The notes under the pieces: model-generated
Seen by the model: the letters and a program-made list of their open reading frames with translations, nothing else
Told to the model about the DNA's origin: nothing
Databases searched by the model: none
Assembly: GCA_024742665.1 (NCBI GenBank)
Contig: JANSYA010000011.1
Coordinates: forward strand, 1 to 64,000
Reading direction: 5' to 3'
DNA length: 64,000 nt
DNA from: a bacterium
GTDB taxonomy: Bacteria; Spirochaetota; Leptospiria; Leptospirales; Leptonemataceae
Part shown: piece after piece, positions 52,683-62,077 of the stretch
Numbering within the stretch: position 1 is the first letter of the stretch
Layout: the number at the start of each line of letters is the position of its first letter
Program-made: the position numbers and the translations under genes

Positions 52683-53552
52683 ATGCAGTCATCTTCGCCC
52701 ACTTCCGCAAATTCTCTGCAGGGGATCGCCTACCACCTGTCCCCGAAGGCTGGTAGCAAAGCGTATGCGCGGCCGCTGCTCTTCGTGCACGGGGCCTGGC
52801 ACGGAGCCTGGTGCTGGAACGAAGGCTTTCTCCAATATTTCGCCGATCGCGGCTTTGAAGTGCTGGCTCTGGATCTTCCGGGCCACGACGAGCAATCGAT
52901 GAAAAGCCGCAAAAGCATTCGCGGCCTGGGGGCGCGGGACTACGTCGAGGCGGTCACCGCTATCGCAGACGGGTGCGAACGAACGCCGATTCTAATCGGC
53001 CATTCGATGGGCGGCTATATCGTTCAAAAAGCAATGGAGCGGCTGCCCCGACCGGCTTCGGCCATGATCCTGCTGGCATCTGTCCCGCCGGCCGGCGTAT
53101 GGCGCACGACTCTGAAGATCGCCCTGCATTATCCGCTGCAGTTTCTTGAGGTGCTGCTGACTTTGCGACTCTATCCGCTGGTGCGCAAAGCCGGCCATGC
53201 GCGTCGACATTTCTTTTCGCCCGGCGTGAGCGACGAAGATTTCGCGCGCCATCATGAACGAATCGGTGACGAAGCCTTTCGCGCCTTCCTGGATATGCTA
53301 TTACTCAAGCTGCCGCGTAAAAAGAAAATTCGCGGCGTGCCCGCGCTCGTTCTGGGAGCCAGGCAGGATCAGATCTTTACACCGGCCGAAGTGCAGGCGA
53401 CCGCCCACGCCTATCACGCGGAGCTGACGATCTTTCCGGACATGGCCCACGATATGATGCTCGAACCGGGATGGGAGAGCGTCGCCGACTGCATGATCGC
53501 CTGGCTGCGATCCTTTGATATTTCGGATTCCGCGGAGCTGCCGGAGTTCTGA
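52683..53552 (+). CDS. Alpha/beta hydrolase
   Basis: 289 residues. LLFVHGAWHGAWCW is the oxyanion-hole region; ILIGHSMGGYIVQ holds the nucleophile Ser in GHSMG. LVLGARQDQIFTP likely contributes the Asp, and FPDMAHDMMLEPGW the His. There is no signal peptide. It is divergent from the dehydrogenase gene, 98 bases apart, and may be functionally linked. The substrate (ester or lactone) is unknown. Confidence 0.85.
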   Translation: MQSSSPTSANSLQGIAYHLSPKAGSKAYARPLLFVHGAWHGAWCWNEGFLQYFADRGFEVLALDLPGHDEQSMKSRKSIRGLGARDYVEAVTAIADGCERTPILIGHSMGGYIVQKAMERLPRPASAMILLASVPPAGVWRTTLKIALHYPLQFLEVLLTLRLYPLVRKAGHARRHFFSPGVSDEDFARHHERIGDEAFRAFLDMLLLKLPRKKKIRGVPALVLGARQDQIFTPAEVQATAHAYHAELTIFPDMAHDMMLEPGWESVADCMIAWLRSFDISDSAELPEF

Positions 53553-53582
53553 TAATTTTTTTACGATTGTGTGCCGCGTGTA

Positions 53583-54284
53583 TCAGGCCGGCCGCGCGGC
53601 CAGTCCGTGAAACAAAGTGCTGATGACGGACTTCACGGTCTGCTCGATATCCGCCGCGTCGCCGCGCAAACGAATCTGCCCGTCCAGAACCAGCATGGCC
53701 ACGCCGTGCACGATCGACCAGGCCGCGAGCGCGAGATGCTTCGAACTCCCCGCTGCGATAATGCCCCGCTCCTGTCCACGACGCACGACTTCCAGCAGCT
53801 GTCGAAAGGTCTTCGCGGCCGCCGCCACCAACGCGGGATAAGCCTTAAACTCCAGGCCCGCTCCGCCGAACATGATGCGGGCATGCTGCGGATATTCGAT
53901 CGTAAACTTCACGTACAGCCAGCCCAGATTCAAAAAGCGTTCCGTAAGATCGTCGCCCGCTTCCGCCACGACTTCCCGCTGATAATCATAAAGCAGACGA
54001 AAGCCTTCTTCCGCGACCGCGGCGAGCAGCGCGTTTTTATCATCGAAGTGGCGATAGGCCGCGGTATGGCTGACGCCGGACGCGGCGGCGACTTTACGCA
54101 AACTCAGGGCCTGCAGGCCGTCCCCCTCCTGTAGAATCGAAAGGGCTTCGCGAATCAGCGACTCGCGCAAATTCCCGACGTGATAGGACTGGCGATCCCC
54201 GCCTTCGGTAGCCAGAGCCCGGGCCCGGGGCGCGGCGATCGACTGTGTTGACGCTTTGCGCGTTATTTCCGATCGCCTGGACAT
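53583..54284 (-). CDS. TetR-family transcriptional regulator
   Basis: 233 residues. The N-terminal TetR HTH is at about 42-85 (LIREALSILQEGDGLQALSLRKVAAASGVSHTAAYRHFDDKNALLAAVAEEGF). The C-terminal ligand-binding domain is the WHG-like type. It is preceded by an unusual 40-residue arginine/alanine-rich N-terminus, so a later start is possible. It converges with the hydrolase gene. Repression of nearby lipid-related genes is possible but not shown. Confidence 0.85.
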   Translation of the reverse strand: MSRRSEITRKASTQSIAAPRARALATEGGDRQSYHVGNLRESLIREALSILQEGDGLQALSLRKVAAASGVSHTAAYRHFDDKNALLAAVAEEGFRLLYDYQREVVAEAGDDLTERFLNLGWLYVKFTIEYPQHARIMFGGAGLEFKAYPALVAAAAKTFRQLLEVVRRGQERGIIAAGSSKHLALAAWSIVHGVAMLVLDGQIRLRGDAADIEQTVKSVISTLFHGLAARPA

Positions 54285-54351
54285 TGCTTCACCAGCGGCG
54301 CAAGTCCAGGAAAAAGTTTCAACGAAAAAACATGACGGCCGCCATTCAAGG

Positions 54352-54792
54352 CTAAACGCGCAGATCCAAATAGCGCAGCACGAGCAGCCAGACGAGCAGC
54401 AGGGTCTGGATCAGAATGCCGATCGCCGAAAGCGCGATAAAGGGCCGCCGGGACGCGGGCAACAGCACGCCCCACATGATCAAGCCGGAGTATCCGAGCA
54501 CGGTCGACAGCGTGATAAAGATCAGCGGCAGGTGCCAGACAAACAGCAGGGTCCGCTCGCGAAACTCCGCCTGGCGATCCAGGCGATCTGCGCCGGCCTT
54601 TTCGATACAGACCAGACGCTCAGCATGGGCGGCCGCGTCGCATACCTCCAGCTCGGCGGCGTAGACCGTCTCCAGAGCCGGCTGGTGATAGCGCAGAGCG
54701 TATTCCGCGTAAATATAGCTGCCGATCGCCAATAAAAAGAAAACCCCGCCCGCAACCAGTACGAGGATCGCCTGTTTTTCCCGTGGATTCAT
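54352..54792 (-). CDS. Three-pass membrane protein, unknown function
   Basis: About 146 residues with one hydrophobic segment near the start (8-28) and two in the C-terminal half, plus an extracytoplasmic loop with two cysteines (EVCDAAAHAERLVC). The frame is open to ATG 54834; ATG 54792 has GGGAA upstream and is preferred. No family recognised. Confidence 0.55.
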   Translation of the reverse strand: MNPREKQAILVLVAGGVFFLLAIGSYIYAEYALRYHQPALETVYAAELEVCDAAAHAERLVCIEKAGADRLDRQAEFRERTLLFVWHLPLIFITLSTVLGYSGLIMWGVLLPASRRPFIALSAIGILIQTLLLVWLLVLRYLDLRV

Positions 54793-54998
54793 CAATTCCC
54801 GCCGCCGACCCTGGCGTCGCCGCTTACGCGACATTCGCCGGGGCGAATTCTGTGAATGAATCGGCTGGAAGACAAGCGATTCCTGCGCGGCCTGGAGCGT
54901 AACGAATATGATATTTGCTGTTTGCGGATTCCGACCGACTCATATTTCCGGCCTGGAAAGGGCTTGACTTTCGGGGCCGAAAAGTTGCCACTGGAAAC

Positions 54999-56666
54999 AT
55001 GAGTGCAAATTCCGACACCAGCAATGAATACGATATTATCCTGATCGGCTCGGGCATGGGCGCCCTGACGGTCGGCAGCATTATGGCCCAGCTGCGCGGC
55101 AAACGCGTGCTGATGCTGGAACGCCACTACGTCATGGGCGGATTTACGCACGAATTCGGCCGCAAACAAAAGTACAGCTGGGACGTGGGCATCCACTACG
55201 TCGGCGACATGCACGAAGGCGCCATGCTGCGCCGATTATCGGACATTATCAGCCGGGGAGGCGTGCGCTGGAATCAAATGCCCGCGGACTGCTTCGAGAA
55301 ATTCGTCTATCCGGATTTTACGTTTCGCGTGCCGGCTTCGGAAGAAGAGTACATCAAACGCCTGCTGGAATTATTCCCGGCCGAAGAAACCGCCATCCGC
55401 GCGTACTTCGACGACGTGCGGACCATGAACGGCTGGTTCGGCCGCCATAATATGAAGTCGCCGGAACCTTATGTCGATCGGGTGCGCCAGAAACTCAAAA
55501 TCTCGGGATTCGAAACGGCGGACATCACCGCCGCCGACTATCTGAACAAGAATTTCAAAGATCCGAAACTGCGCGCGCTGCTCGCCTCCCAATGGGGCGA
55601 CTACGGTATACCGCCATCGAAGAGCCCTTTCGTATTGCACTGCAGCGTGGTGTACCACTATTTCCACGGCGGCTACTATCCCGAAGGCGGCTCAGGCAGC
55701 ATCGCCGAGAGCGTGAAACCGATTATCGAAGAACACGGCGGCCGCGTGCTGCTCTCGCACGAAGTCGAAGAGATCCTGATCGAAAACGGCGAAGCGAAGG
55801 GCGTCCGCGTACGCAATCTGCGCGCCCGCCCGGCGAAGGGCGATCAGGAAGTCTTCGAATTTTTCGCGCCGACGATTATTTCCAACGCGGGCGCTCACGT
55901 GACGTACAACAAACTCGTGCCGCAAACGGTAGAGATTCCCTTTCGCGACCAATTGAACGAGTTCTTCAAGAAGCACTCCGTTGTCAGCAGCGTGACGCTG
56001 TATCTGGGACTCAAAGGCGATCCGCGAGAGCTGCCGCATGAATTTCGCGGCGAGAACCACTGGATCTTCGCCGGCTACGACCACGATACGAATTTCGCCG
56101 GCGACGCGGAATGGATTACCGGCGACGCTCCGGTCAGCGGCGCGTACATGAGCTTTCCCAGTTTGAAAAACAATCAGGCGAAGGCCCACACGGCCGAAAT
56201 CATCGGGCTGACCGAATTCGCTCCGTTTCAAAAATGGGCCGACTCGACGACGTGGAAAAAACGCGGCGAAGACTACGAAGCGTTAAAAGAAAAGATCGCG
56301 CAAAAGCTGATCGCCTACGTGGACAGCCACTATCCCGGTTTCGCGGGGCTGGTGGATTTTTACGAGCTGTCGACGCCCCTGACCACGAACTTTTTCACGG
56401 GCCATTTCAAAGGCTCGATCTACGGCGTGCCCTCGGTCCGCGAACGTTTCGTATCAAGCGAAGCGCCCTGGTGCCAGACCAATACGCCGGTGAAAGGATT
56501 GTACCTGACCGGCGCCGACACCAGCAGCCCGGGAATCGCCGGCGCATTAATGGGGGCCATGGCCACGATCGGAACCATCCCCGACGGGATCGGCTTCATT
56601 CGTTTGCTCAAAGAAACCAAAGAGATGGAATTCACGGCCGCCGATCCTGAGACCGCCGCCGTATAA
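54999..56666 (+). CDS. FAD-dependent oxidoreductase, carotenoid isomerase/retinol saturase-like
   Basis: About 555 residues. N-terminal FAD motif DIILIGSGMGALTVGSIMA, then VLMLERHYVMGGFTHEF and SWDVGIHYVGDM, a pattern of the CrtI/CrtISO/retinol-saturase group. FVLHCSVVYHYFHGGYYPEGGSGSIAES is the second conserved block, and a C-terminal FAD motif is at LYLTGADTSSPGIAGALMGAM. Members saturate or isomerise polyene or sterol-like double bonds. ATG 54999 puts the FAD motif near residue 11; the frame is open to 54915. First of a close plus-strand run with plsC and thrH. Confidence 0.85.
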   Translation: MSANSDTSNEYDIILIGSGMGALTVGSIMAQLRGKRVLMLERHYVMGGFTHEFGRKQKYSWDVGIHYVGDMHEGAMLRRLSDIISRGGVRWNQMPADCFEKFVYPDFTFRVPASEEEYIKRLLELFPAEETAIRAYFDDVRTMNGWFGRHNMKSPEPYVDRVRQKLKISGFETADITAADYLNKNFKDPKLRALLASQWGDYGIPPSKSPFVLHCSVVYHYFHGGYYPEGGSGSIAESVKPIIEEHGGRVLLSHEVEEILIENGEAKGVRVRNLRARPAKGDQEVFEFFAPTIISNAGAHVTYNKLVPQTVEIPFRDQLNEFFKKHSVVSSVTLYLGLKGDPRELPHEFRGENHWIFAGYDHDTNFAGDAEWITGDAPVSGAYMSFPSLKNNQAKAHTAEIIGLTEFAPFQKWADSTTWKKRGEDYEALKEKIAQKLIAYVDSHYPGFAGLVDFYELSTPLTTNFFTGHFKGSIYGVPSVRERFVSSEAPWCQTNTPVKGLYLTGADTSSPGIAGALMGAMATIGTIPDGIGFIRLLKETKEMEFTAADPETAAV

Positions 56667-56763
56667 GCCCGCGACCTGGCCCGGTCCGCTGACACCCTGT
56701 CGGCGGACCGATTCCGCAAAAACGCCTTGCCGCAGCCGCCGCTGCCCGCCGCGCTGACCGGAC

Positions 56764-57558
56764 ATGCTCGCCCGTATCACCTCGACCATCTTCTGGTTTT
56801 ATATTGGAATCCTCTGCATCTCGCTCTTTCCAATCGCGTTTTTGATCTGGCTGATCACCCTGCCCTTCGATCGACGCGGATGGCTGCTGCACAAATTCAC
56901 CTGCTTCTGGGCGAATATGTTCACCTGGCCCAATCCCCACTGGAACGTTACAATCGAACACAGCGAACGCGCGCGGCCACGCAATACTCCGCGCATCATC
57001 GTCAGCAATCATCTATCGATGGTCGACATTCCGGCCGTCTTTCGCACCTGGCTGCATTTTAAGTGGGTTTCGAAAAGCGAAAACTTTAAGATTCCTTTCG
57101 TCGGCTGGAATATGCGTTTGAATCGTCATATCGAACTCGATCGCGGCAGCAATAAGAGCAACGCAAAGATGATGCGCTCCTGTGAAGAAACCCTCGCTTC
57201 CGGCAGCTCCGTGTTTATCTTTCCGGAGGGCACCCGCTCGGCCAACGGCCGCGTGAGCGGATTCAAACGCGGCGCCTTCGAGCTGGCCAAGCGTACGGGG
57301 CGGCCCATTCTCCCGATCGTGATCGAGGGATCTGAAAAGGCCCTGCCCAAAAAAGGCGTGGTGGTTCGCGGCTTCCACCGCATTCGCATGCGCATTCTGG
57401 ATCCGATCGAGCCCGAAAGCTTCGCCGAAGAAAGCGTGCAGGAGCTGACCGATCGCGTGCGCAATCTGATCCGGACCGAACACGAAGCGATGTCCGCCGA
57501 GCGCGCCGGCAGTCCGGCCAAATCTCAGAAGGGCGACAGCCCCGCGCCCGCCTCCTGA
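56764..57558 (+). CDS. plsC: 1-acyl-glycerol-3-phosphate acyltransferase family protein
   Basis: 264 residues with one N-terminal hydrophobic segment (about 6-35), then the acyltransferase blocks: SNHLSMVDIP (the HxxxxD motif), KWVSKSENFKIPFVGWNM, FPEGTRSANGRVSGFKRGAF and RPILPIVIEGS. It transfers an acyl chain to lysophosphatidate or a similar acceptor at the inner membrane. It follows the oxidoreductase by 97 bases. Confidence 0.88.
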   Translation: MLARITSTIFWFYIGILCISLFPIAFLIWLITLPFDRRGWLLHKFTCFWANMFTWPNPHWNVTIEHSERARPRNTPRIIVSNHLSMVDIPAVFRTWLHFKWVSKSENFKIPFVGWNMRLNRHIELDRGSNKSNAKMMRSCEETLASGSSVFIFPEGTRSANGRVSGFKRGAFELAKRTGRPILPIVIEGSEKALPKKGVVVRGFHRIRMRILDPIEPESFAEESVQELTDRVRNLIRTEHEAMSAERAGSPAKSQKGDSPAPAS

Positions 57559-57716
57559 TCCTTTTTACGCTCCGGCGATTCGTCGGATCCGCGCGCTCGC
57601 TTTCGGCGGCGGCCGGACGTTGGATTTCAGCGAGCAGGCCGCGCCCGCGCCCGCTCCGGCGAAACGAAAAAAAACCGCTTTCCTGAATTTTCCCGGCTGA
57701 AAAACTGCTCGTTATC

Positions 57717-58343
57717 GTGAAGCTTCAGCCAACGCTCGTAACCATGGATCTGGAGGGATGCCTCGTCCCGGAAATCTGGATTCGCCTCGCCGCCCAGACC
57801 GGCATCGACGAACTCAAAGTTACCACGCGCGACATTAAAGACTACGACGAGCTGATGAGCTATCGCCTCGGCATCCTCGACAAACACAAGATCGGCATGA
57901 CGCAGCTGCGGACCGCCATCGAAAGCATCGGACCGCTGGAAGGCGCGCTCGAATACACTCAGTGGGTGCGCGAACGTTTTCCGTTTATTATTCTCTCGGA
58001 TACTTTTTACGAATTCGCCGACCCGCTGATGAAACAGCTCGAACGGCCGACCCTGCTCTGCCACCAGCTGGAAATCGACGCGAACGATCGCATCGTCGGC
58101 TATCATCTGCGCACCGTCGATGGCAAAGCCCATGCGGTACGAAGCTTACAGGACAACGGCTTTCGCGTGATCTCGATCGGCGATTCGTATAATGACGTTA
58201 CGATGCTGAAGCAGGCCGACCAGGGCATTCTATTTCACGCGCCCGACAACGTAATCGAAGAATTTCCGCAGTTTCCCGCCTGCACGAATTACGAAGAGCT
58301 GAAAGCGCAGATCAGCAAGGCGGCCCAGGCCCCCCAATCGTGA
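57717..58343 (+). CDS. thrH: ThrH: phosphoserine phosphatase / homoserine phosphotransferase
   Basis: 208 residues, GTG start. HAD-family protein in which the usual DxD/T motif reads DLEGCLVPEIW, the mark of ThrH. FIILSDTFYEFADPLMKQL and GDSYNDVTMLKQADQGILFHAP are the other HAD blocks. ThrH hydrolyses phosphoserine and can pass phosphate to homoserine. Its stop overlaps the start of the next gene (GTGA), so translation is coupled. Confidence 0.9.
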   Translation: MKLQPTLVTMDLEGCLVPEIWIRLAAQTGIDELKVTTRDIKDYDELMSYRLGILDKHKIGMTQLRTAIESIGPLEGALEYTQWVRERFPFIILSDTFYEFADPLMKQLERPTLLCHQLEIDANDRIVGYHLRTVDGKAHAVRSLQDNGFRVISIGDSYNDVTMLKQADQGILFHAPDNVIEEFPQFPACTNYEELKAQISKAAQAPQS

Positions 58344-60148
58344 GCCAGCGCGATGATTCTCGCGACGGCCCGGTCCCGAACGCGGCGAAGATAAAGAGCG
58401 GCGGACTTACGATGCAGCTCGTCGCTTTTGCGCGAGCCCTGATGAACCGGCCCTACGCGACGGTCTTTGCGCTGCTGACCGTTTTCTTTTTCGCGTATCT
58501 GGCCGGCGTAGAAATGGAAGCCTCGGTCTTCGCCGACGGCGCCGGACGCTGGTTGCAAATCCAGGGATTGCTCGCGCAGAATTTCACGACATTTGCCTGC
58601 GACTACGACACCGCCTTCGATCCCGAGTTTCGCTGGCGACCGGGGCCCTGGTACTTTTATTATCTCGTAGACGACGTCTGTTTTTATTTTTACCAGTATC
58701 CATACGCTTTGCTCGCCGCGCCCTTCGTCTACTGGCTGCCGGACTACGGCTATTTTTTGCTGAACTTCGCCTGCCTGGCGCTCTTCGTCTTCGCGACCAT
58801 GCGCACCGCGCGTGAGATCTTCCAGAACTCCGCCGCGGAATTAGCCGCGGGACTGATCGCCTTTTTGGTAATTCCTTCGCCGACCTTCGCCTACGATCTT
58901 TCGGAAGTGATGCTCTTTCTGGCGATGCTCGCCTGCGGTCTGTGGCTCGTCGTCCGCGGCCTGGGCTGGCAGATCGGTCCGGCTCTCGCCGATCATACAA
59001 ATGCAGAGGGCACCGCAGACGAAGTCGCCGCGAATTCGGTTCCGATTGCTTCGCGCGATGCGTCCAGAATTCGCAGCCCGCGGTCGCTCCTGTTCGGCGG
59101 GCTGCTGGTCGGCCTGGCCTTCGCTCTGCGCACCGAAGCCGTGATCTTTCTGGCCGCGGTCACCGGCGCTCTGCTTCTCGTGCGCTTCGCCTTATTTACG
59201 AATCAGGCCGGCGGCGCTTCCGGTTCTGCAGCGGGCGCCCCGACGGATTCCGACGATGACCCGACGCTTGCGGCGCGCGTGCGGGCCGCGATCGCAACTG
59301 CTACGCCTTTCGTTCTGGGAGCGATGGCCGGCCTGATGATCGTCTGCGCCTTTCACTACTCGGTGTTCGGCAACCTGACCGGCAATCGCGGCGCGGCGCA
59401 TACCGACCAGGTGCTGGCCGAGTTTACGATCGGCGGACAGCTGGAGATTGCGCGGCTGCTTTTATTCGGCGGTTCCCTGGGATTATTCTCGTCGCTGCCG
59501 TCGATCGCTCTGGCCTTTCTGTGGGCGATCTTTCCCGGAGCGCGGCGGGCCGCCGGACCGATCGGCGCCTTCTTTTTTGTACTGAGCGTCGCCTATATCG
59601 CGGCGGTGCTCGTGGTCGCGCCCAACGACGGCGGCTACTCCTGGAGCCCGCGCTATCTCGCCTGCGTCTTCGCGCCGCTGTATCTATGCATTCTCGCGAT
59701 CTTCTGGCGCTGGAAGATTTTGCATCGCTTCTATATATACGCGGCGCTCGCGGCCCTGGCCCTGTACTCGGTGCACTTTACGCACACGGGGATGAAGATC
59801 CTGCAGCGCACTTCCAAACAGAATCTCACGTACAGTCGTGCGGTCGAAAGCTTTGATCTGGACCTGATTGTTTTTGATGCGCCGCCGGCGATGGGCTTCC
59901 TGTCGGAAAAGATTTTATCGGAAAAGCGCATCTACATGGCTCTCGACAAAGAATCGGCCCGGGATCTGGCCGCGCGCCTGGCCGAGACCGGCGTGCGCGA
60001 ATTTATTTATATTCGCACGCCCCTGCGCGCGCCCAGTCTGGAATTAGAAACGCGGCTCGATGGGGGCGGGGTCTTTCGCTCGACGGAACGGAGCGACGTG
60101 GGCGGAATGCAAATCCATCGAATGCGGTTTACGGAAGTGATCAATTGA
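58340..60148 (+). CDS. Polytopic membrane glycosyltransferase-like protein
   Basis: 602 residues with about ten hydrophobic segments and a conserved early luminal loop (FADGAGRWLQIQGLLAQNF, DPEFRWRPGPWYF). This layout is like GT-C/PMT-type glycosyltransferases and like a group of leptospiral membrane glycosyltransferases. The catalytic acidic residue would be in the first loop. The C-terminal 110 residues form a soluble domain. The GTG start overlaps the thrH stop, and its own stop overlaps the TTG of cobA. The donor is likely a polyprenyl-linked sugar; the acceptor is unknown. Confidence 0.65.
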   Translation: MSQRDDSRDGPVPNAAKIKSGGLTMQLVAFARALMNRPYATVFALLTVFFFAYLAGVEMEASVFADGAGRWLQIQGLLAQNFTTFACDYDTAFDPEFRWRPGPWYFYYLVDDVCFYFYQYPYALLAAPFVYWLPDYGYFLLNFACLALFVFATMRTAREIFQNSAAELAAGLIAFLVIPSPTFAYDLSEVMLFLAMLACGLWLVVRGLGWQIGPALADHTNAEGTADEVAANSVPIASRDASRIRSPRSLLFGGLLVGLAFALRTEAVIFLAAVTGALLLVRFALFTNQAGGASGSAAGAPTDSDDDPTLAARVRAAIATATPFVLGAMAGLMIVCAFHYSVFGNLTGNRGAAHTDQVLAEFTIGGQLEIARLLLFGGSLGLFSSLPSIALAFLWAIFPGARRAAGPIGAFFFVLSVAYIAAVLVVAPNDGGYSWSPRYLACVFAPLYLCILAIFWRWKILHRFYIYAALAALALYSVHFTHTGMKILQRTSKQNLTYSRAVESFDLDLIVFDAPPAMGFLSEKILSEKRIYMALDKESARDLAARLAETGVREFIYIRTPLRAPSLELETRLDGGGVFRSTERSDVGGMQIHRMRFTEVIN

Positions 60149-60930
60149 AATCGGACCAGGGCGGCGAAGTCGGCGAAGTATATCTGGTCGGCGCGGGCCC
60201 CGGCGATCCGGAGCTCTTGACTCTGAAAGCGAAGCGACTGCTGGAAAACGCAGACTGTATTCTATACGACAGCCTGTTGAACCCCGAGATTCTCAAATTC
60301 GCGAAGCCGGATTGCGAACACATTCACGTCGGCAAACGCCTCGGCCGCCACAGCATGCCGCAAGACGAAATCAACGCGCTGATTCTTGAACACGCCCGGC
60401 GCGGACGCTGCGTGGTGCGTCTGAAAGGCGGCGATCCCTTCATCTTCGGTCGCGGCGGAGAAGAGATCGAATTCTTAAACGGCCACGGCATCCAGACCGA
60501 CGTCGTGCCCGGCGTGACCAGCGCGTCGGCCGCTTCATCGACTCTGCGGGTGCCTCTGACCCACCGCGAACTCGGACCCGCCGTTCTGTTTTTATCCGGT
60601 TATAGCAAGGCCGGCACCGGCGAACGCGACGGCTTTCCGAAACATGATTGGGCCTTTCTGGCTCGTTCGCAGTATTCCCTGGTTTTCTATATGGGCCTGC
60701 ACCATTTGACTCGCATCTGCCGGGAGCTGCTCGCCAATCAAAAAGACGGCGCAACTCCCGTGGCGATCATCTCGAAGTGCACCCTCCCGGATGAGCGGAT
60801 CTATTTGCATCGCCTGGAGGAGCTGGCGGAAGTCACGGGCGAAGACCCCACGGCGGAGATTGAATTCCCGGCGATCACGATCATCGGGGACGTAATTCGC
60901 CTGCTGCCCGAACGCGATCGCCTGATCTGA
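60145..60930 (+). CDS. cobA: Uroporphyrinogen-III C-methyltransferase
   Basis: 261 residues, TTG start overlapping the previous stop. SUMT signature: VYLVGAGPGDPELLTLKA, ADCILYDSLLNPEIL, VRLKGGDPFIFGRGGEE and the GVTSASAASS loop. It methylates uroporphyrinogen III twice with SAM to give precorrin-2 for sirohaem or cobalamin. It is a stand-alone domain, not fused to HemD or CysG. No other tetrapyrrole gene lies in the window, but a haem-type protein is encoded convergently next door. Confidence 0.92.
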   Translation: MKSDQGGEVGEVYLVGAGPGDPELLTLKAKRLLENADCILYDSLLNPEILKFAKPDCEHIHVGKRLGRHSMPQDEINALILEHARRGRCVVRLKGGDPFIFGRGGEEIEFLNGHGIQTDVVPGVTSASAASSTLRVPLTHRELGPAVLFLSGYSKAGTGERDGFPKHDWAFLARSQYSLVFYMGLHHLTRICRELLANQKDGATPVAIISKCTLPDERIYLHRLEELAEVTGEDPTAEIEFPAITIIGDVIRLLPERDRLI

Positions 60931-60935
60931 TACGA

Positions 60936-61586
60936 TCAGGGGCGCTCCGGCCCGAGCACCGCGCTGAAAGCGCCGCGTAAATCCCCCGCCTGATAGCCCA
61001 GAGCCCGGTCTTCGGGATACAGAGAACGGAGGCGAGCGCGCGTGGCCGCTTCGATAGCCCCGGCCTGCCCGTGGCATGCCAGACACATGCCCTGGGCGCG
61101 AATCGGCTTCATCACTCGCAGGCCTTCGTCGGTTTCACGAACGACAGCCTGCAGCTCGCGCCCGGCAGCCAGATCGCCGAGCCACTGCTCCAGGATTTTC
61201 GCCTCGAAACCGTCCGGTGCGTTGGCCGAATTGCGCGGCCGATCCGAAACCCGGCGCACTGTGAATTTCGCCCGGGCCTCCTTCGCGAAGGTCCGCGACA
61301 TTTGTTGTGCAAGTTCCGGGCTGACCGTATGGCAGCGATCAATTGCGCCGGCCGTGCCCCCCGCGGCGATAGCCGCTTTGAGCTCGGGCTTCAGCCGTCC
61401 CTGAAAGCGGTCGAAGACTTTGAGGATCGCGCGGGCCTGGGACTCCGCTTCGCGCGAAGGCGCTTCGCCCCGGGGCCCGGAACGCGGATCCGAGTCACAG
61501 GCGCAGGCCGCACCGAAAAGCGTCAGGGCGACCAGGAGCGCCCCCGTCGCACGCGCGGGCGAAAACCAATGCGACCGCGTATTCAT
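60936..61586 (-). CDS. DUF3365-type c-haem lipoprotein
   Basis: 216 residues with a lipoprotein-type signal (LTLFGAACAC). The body matches the Tll0287-like/DUF3365 domain, with IDRCHTVSPELAQQ, VRRVSDRPRNSAN, and a single haem c site CLACHG (about 168-173). It may act as a redox or gas sensor in the periplasm. Its ATG overlaps the stop of the DUF2892 gene (ATGA), so the two are translated together. Confidence 0.75.
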   Translation of the reverse strand: MNTRSHWFSPARATGALLVALTLFGAACACDSDPRSGPRGEAPSREAESQARAILKVFDRFQGRLKPELKAAIAAGGTAGAIDRCHTVSPELAQQMSRTFAKEARAKFTVRRVSDRPRNSANAPDGFEAKILEQWLGDLAAGRELQAVVRETDEGLRVMKPIRAQGMCLACHGQAGAIEAATRARLRSLYPEDRALGYQAGDLRGAFSAVLGPERP

Positions 61587-61846
61587 AGATCGACCGTCCC
61601 GCCGCGAGTTTCGCTGGTCTGCCCGCTGCGGAGTCGTGAACGAAAACCGAGCATATGCAACAGATTCGCCATCACGCAAAAACCACTGAAAGCGAAGATA
61701 ATTAAATTCACGCCGACGAGAGCCGTCAAAATCAACCAGTACGGGCTGTGAACCGTCGCCAACGCCGCCGATGCGAGCGTAATGACTCCGGCGACCAGCC
61801 AGATAACGCGCTCCAGATACCAATCCTGTCTTGATGCCAGATACAT
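61583..61846 (-). CDS. DUF2892 (YgaP-like membrane domain) protein
   Basis: About 87 residues with two hydrophobic segments. ERVIWLVAGVITLASAALATV and NLIIFAFSGFCVMANLLHMLGF match the small DUF2892 family, often found with rhodanese and sulfur-redox genes. The start is certain: GAGGAGGAG five bases before the ATG. A CsoR/CstR-like operator lies 50-65 bases upstream. Confidence 0.8.
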   Translation of the reverse strand: MYLASRQDWYLERVIWLVAGVITLASAALATVHSPYWLILTALVGVNLIIFAFSGFCVMANLLHMLGFRSRLRSGQTSETRGGTVDL

Positions 61847-61895
61847 AGATCTCCTCCTCGGGGAACGCCCCTGCAATCACTCCGACAATTATACC

Positions 61896-61911
61896 ATACC
61901 CCCTATAGTAT
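61896..61911. promoter_or_regulatory. CsoR/CstR-like operator candidate
   Basis: ATACCCCCTATAGTAT has an ATAC/GTAT dyad around a C-rich centre, similar in form to operators of CsoR-family copper or persulfide regulators (ATAC-CCC...GGG-TAT). The right half lacks the expected G run, so it is imperfect. It lies between the DUF2892/c-haem operon and the divergent cupredoxin gene, a fitting place for copper- or sulfur-responsive control. Confidence 0.35.
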
Positions 61912-62077
61912 ACAAGGATTTTCCGATTCTGACGGGACTGACGAAAGCCGCTCCGAAGCGATCCTGGCTCGATCCGGGCACAAAAAAACACGATTGCATT
62001 ATAATCGCCTGACACTGCCCTAACGGTTCACAGAAGTTTTCGCTTCACTCTTACAGTCCCTCCGATTATAACGGGCT

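Noticed and set aside
54974..54989. A sigma-54-like GGGCCGAAAAGTTGCC before the FAD oxidoreductase
   Set aside because: The -24 half is poor and the predicted transcript start would fall at the start codon itself.
62000..62005. TATAAT as the promoter of the cupredoxin gene
   Set aside because: The hexamer is perfect but no -35 element is present at proper spacing, so it was not listed as a feature.
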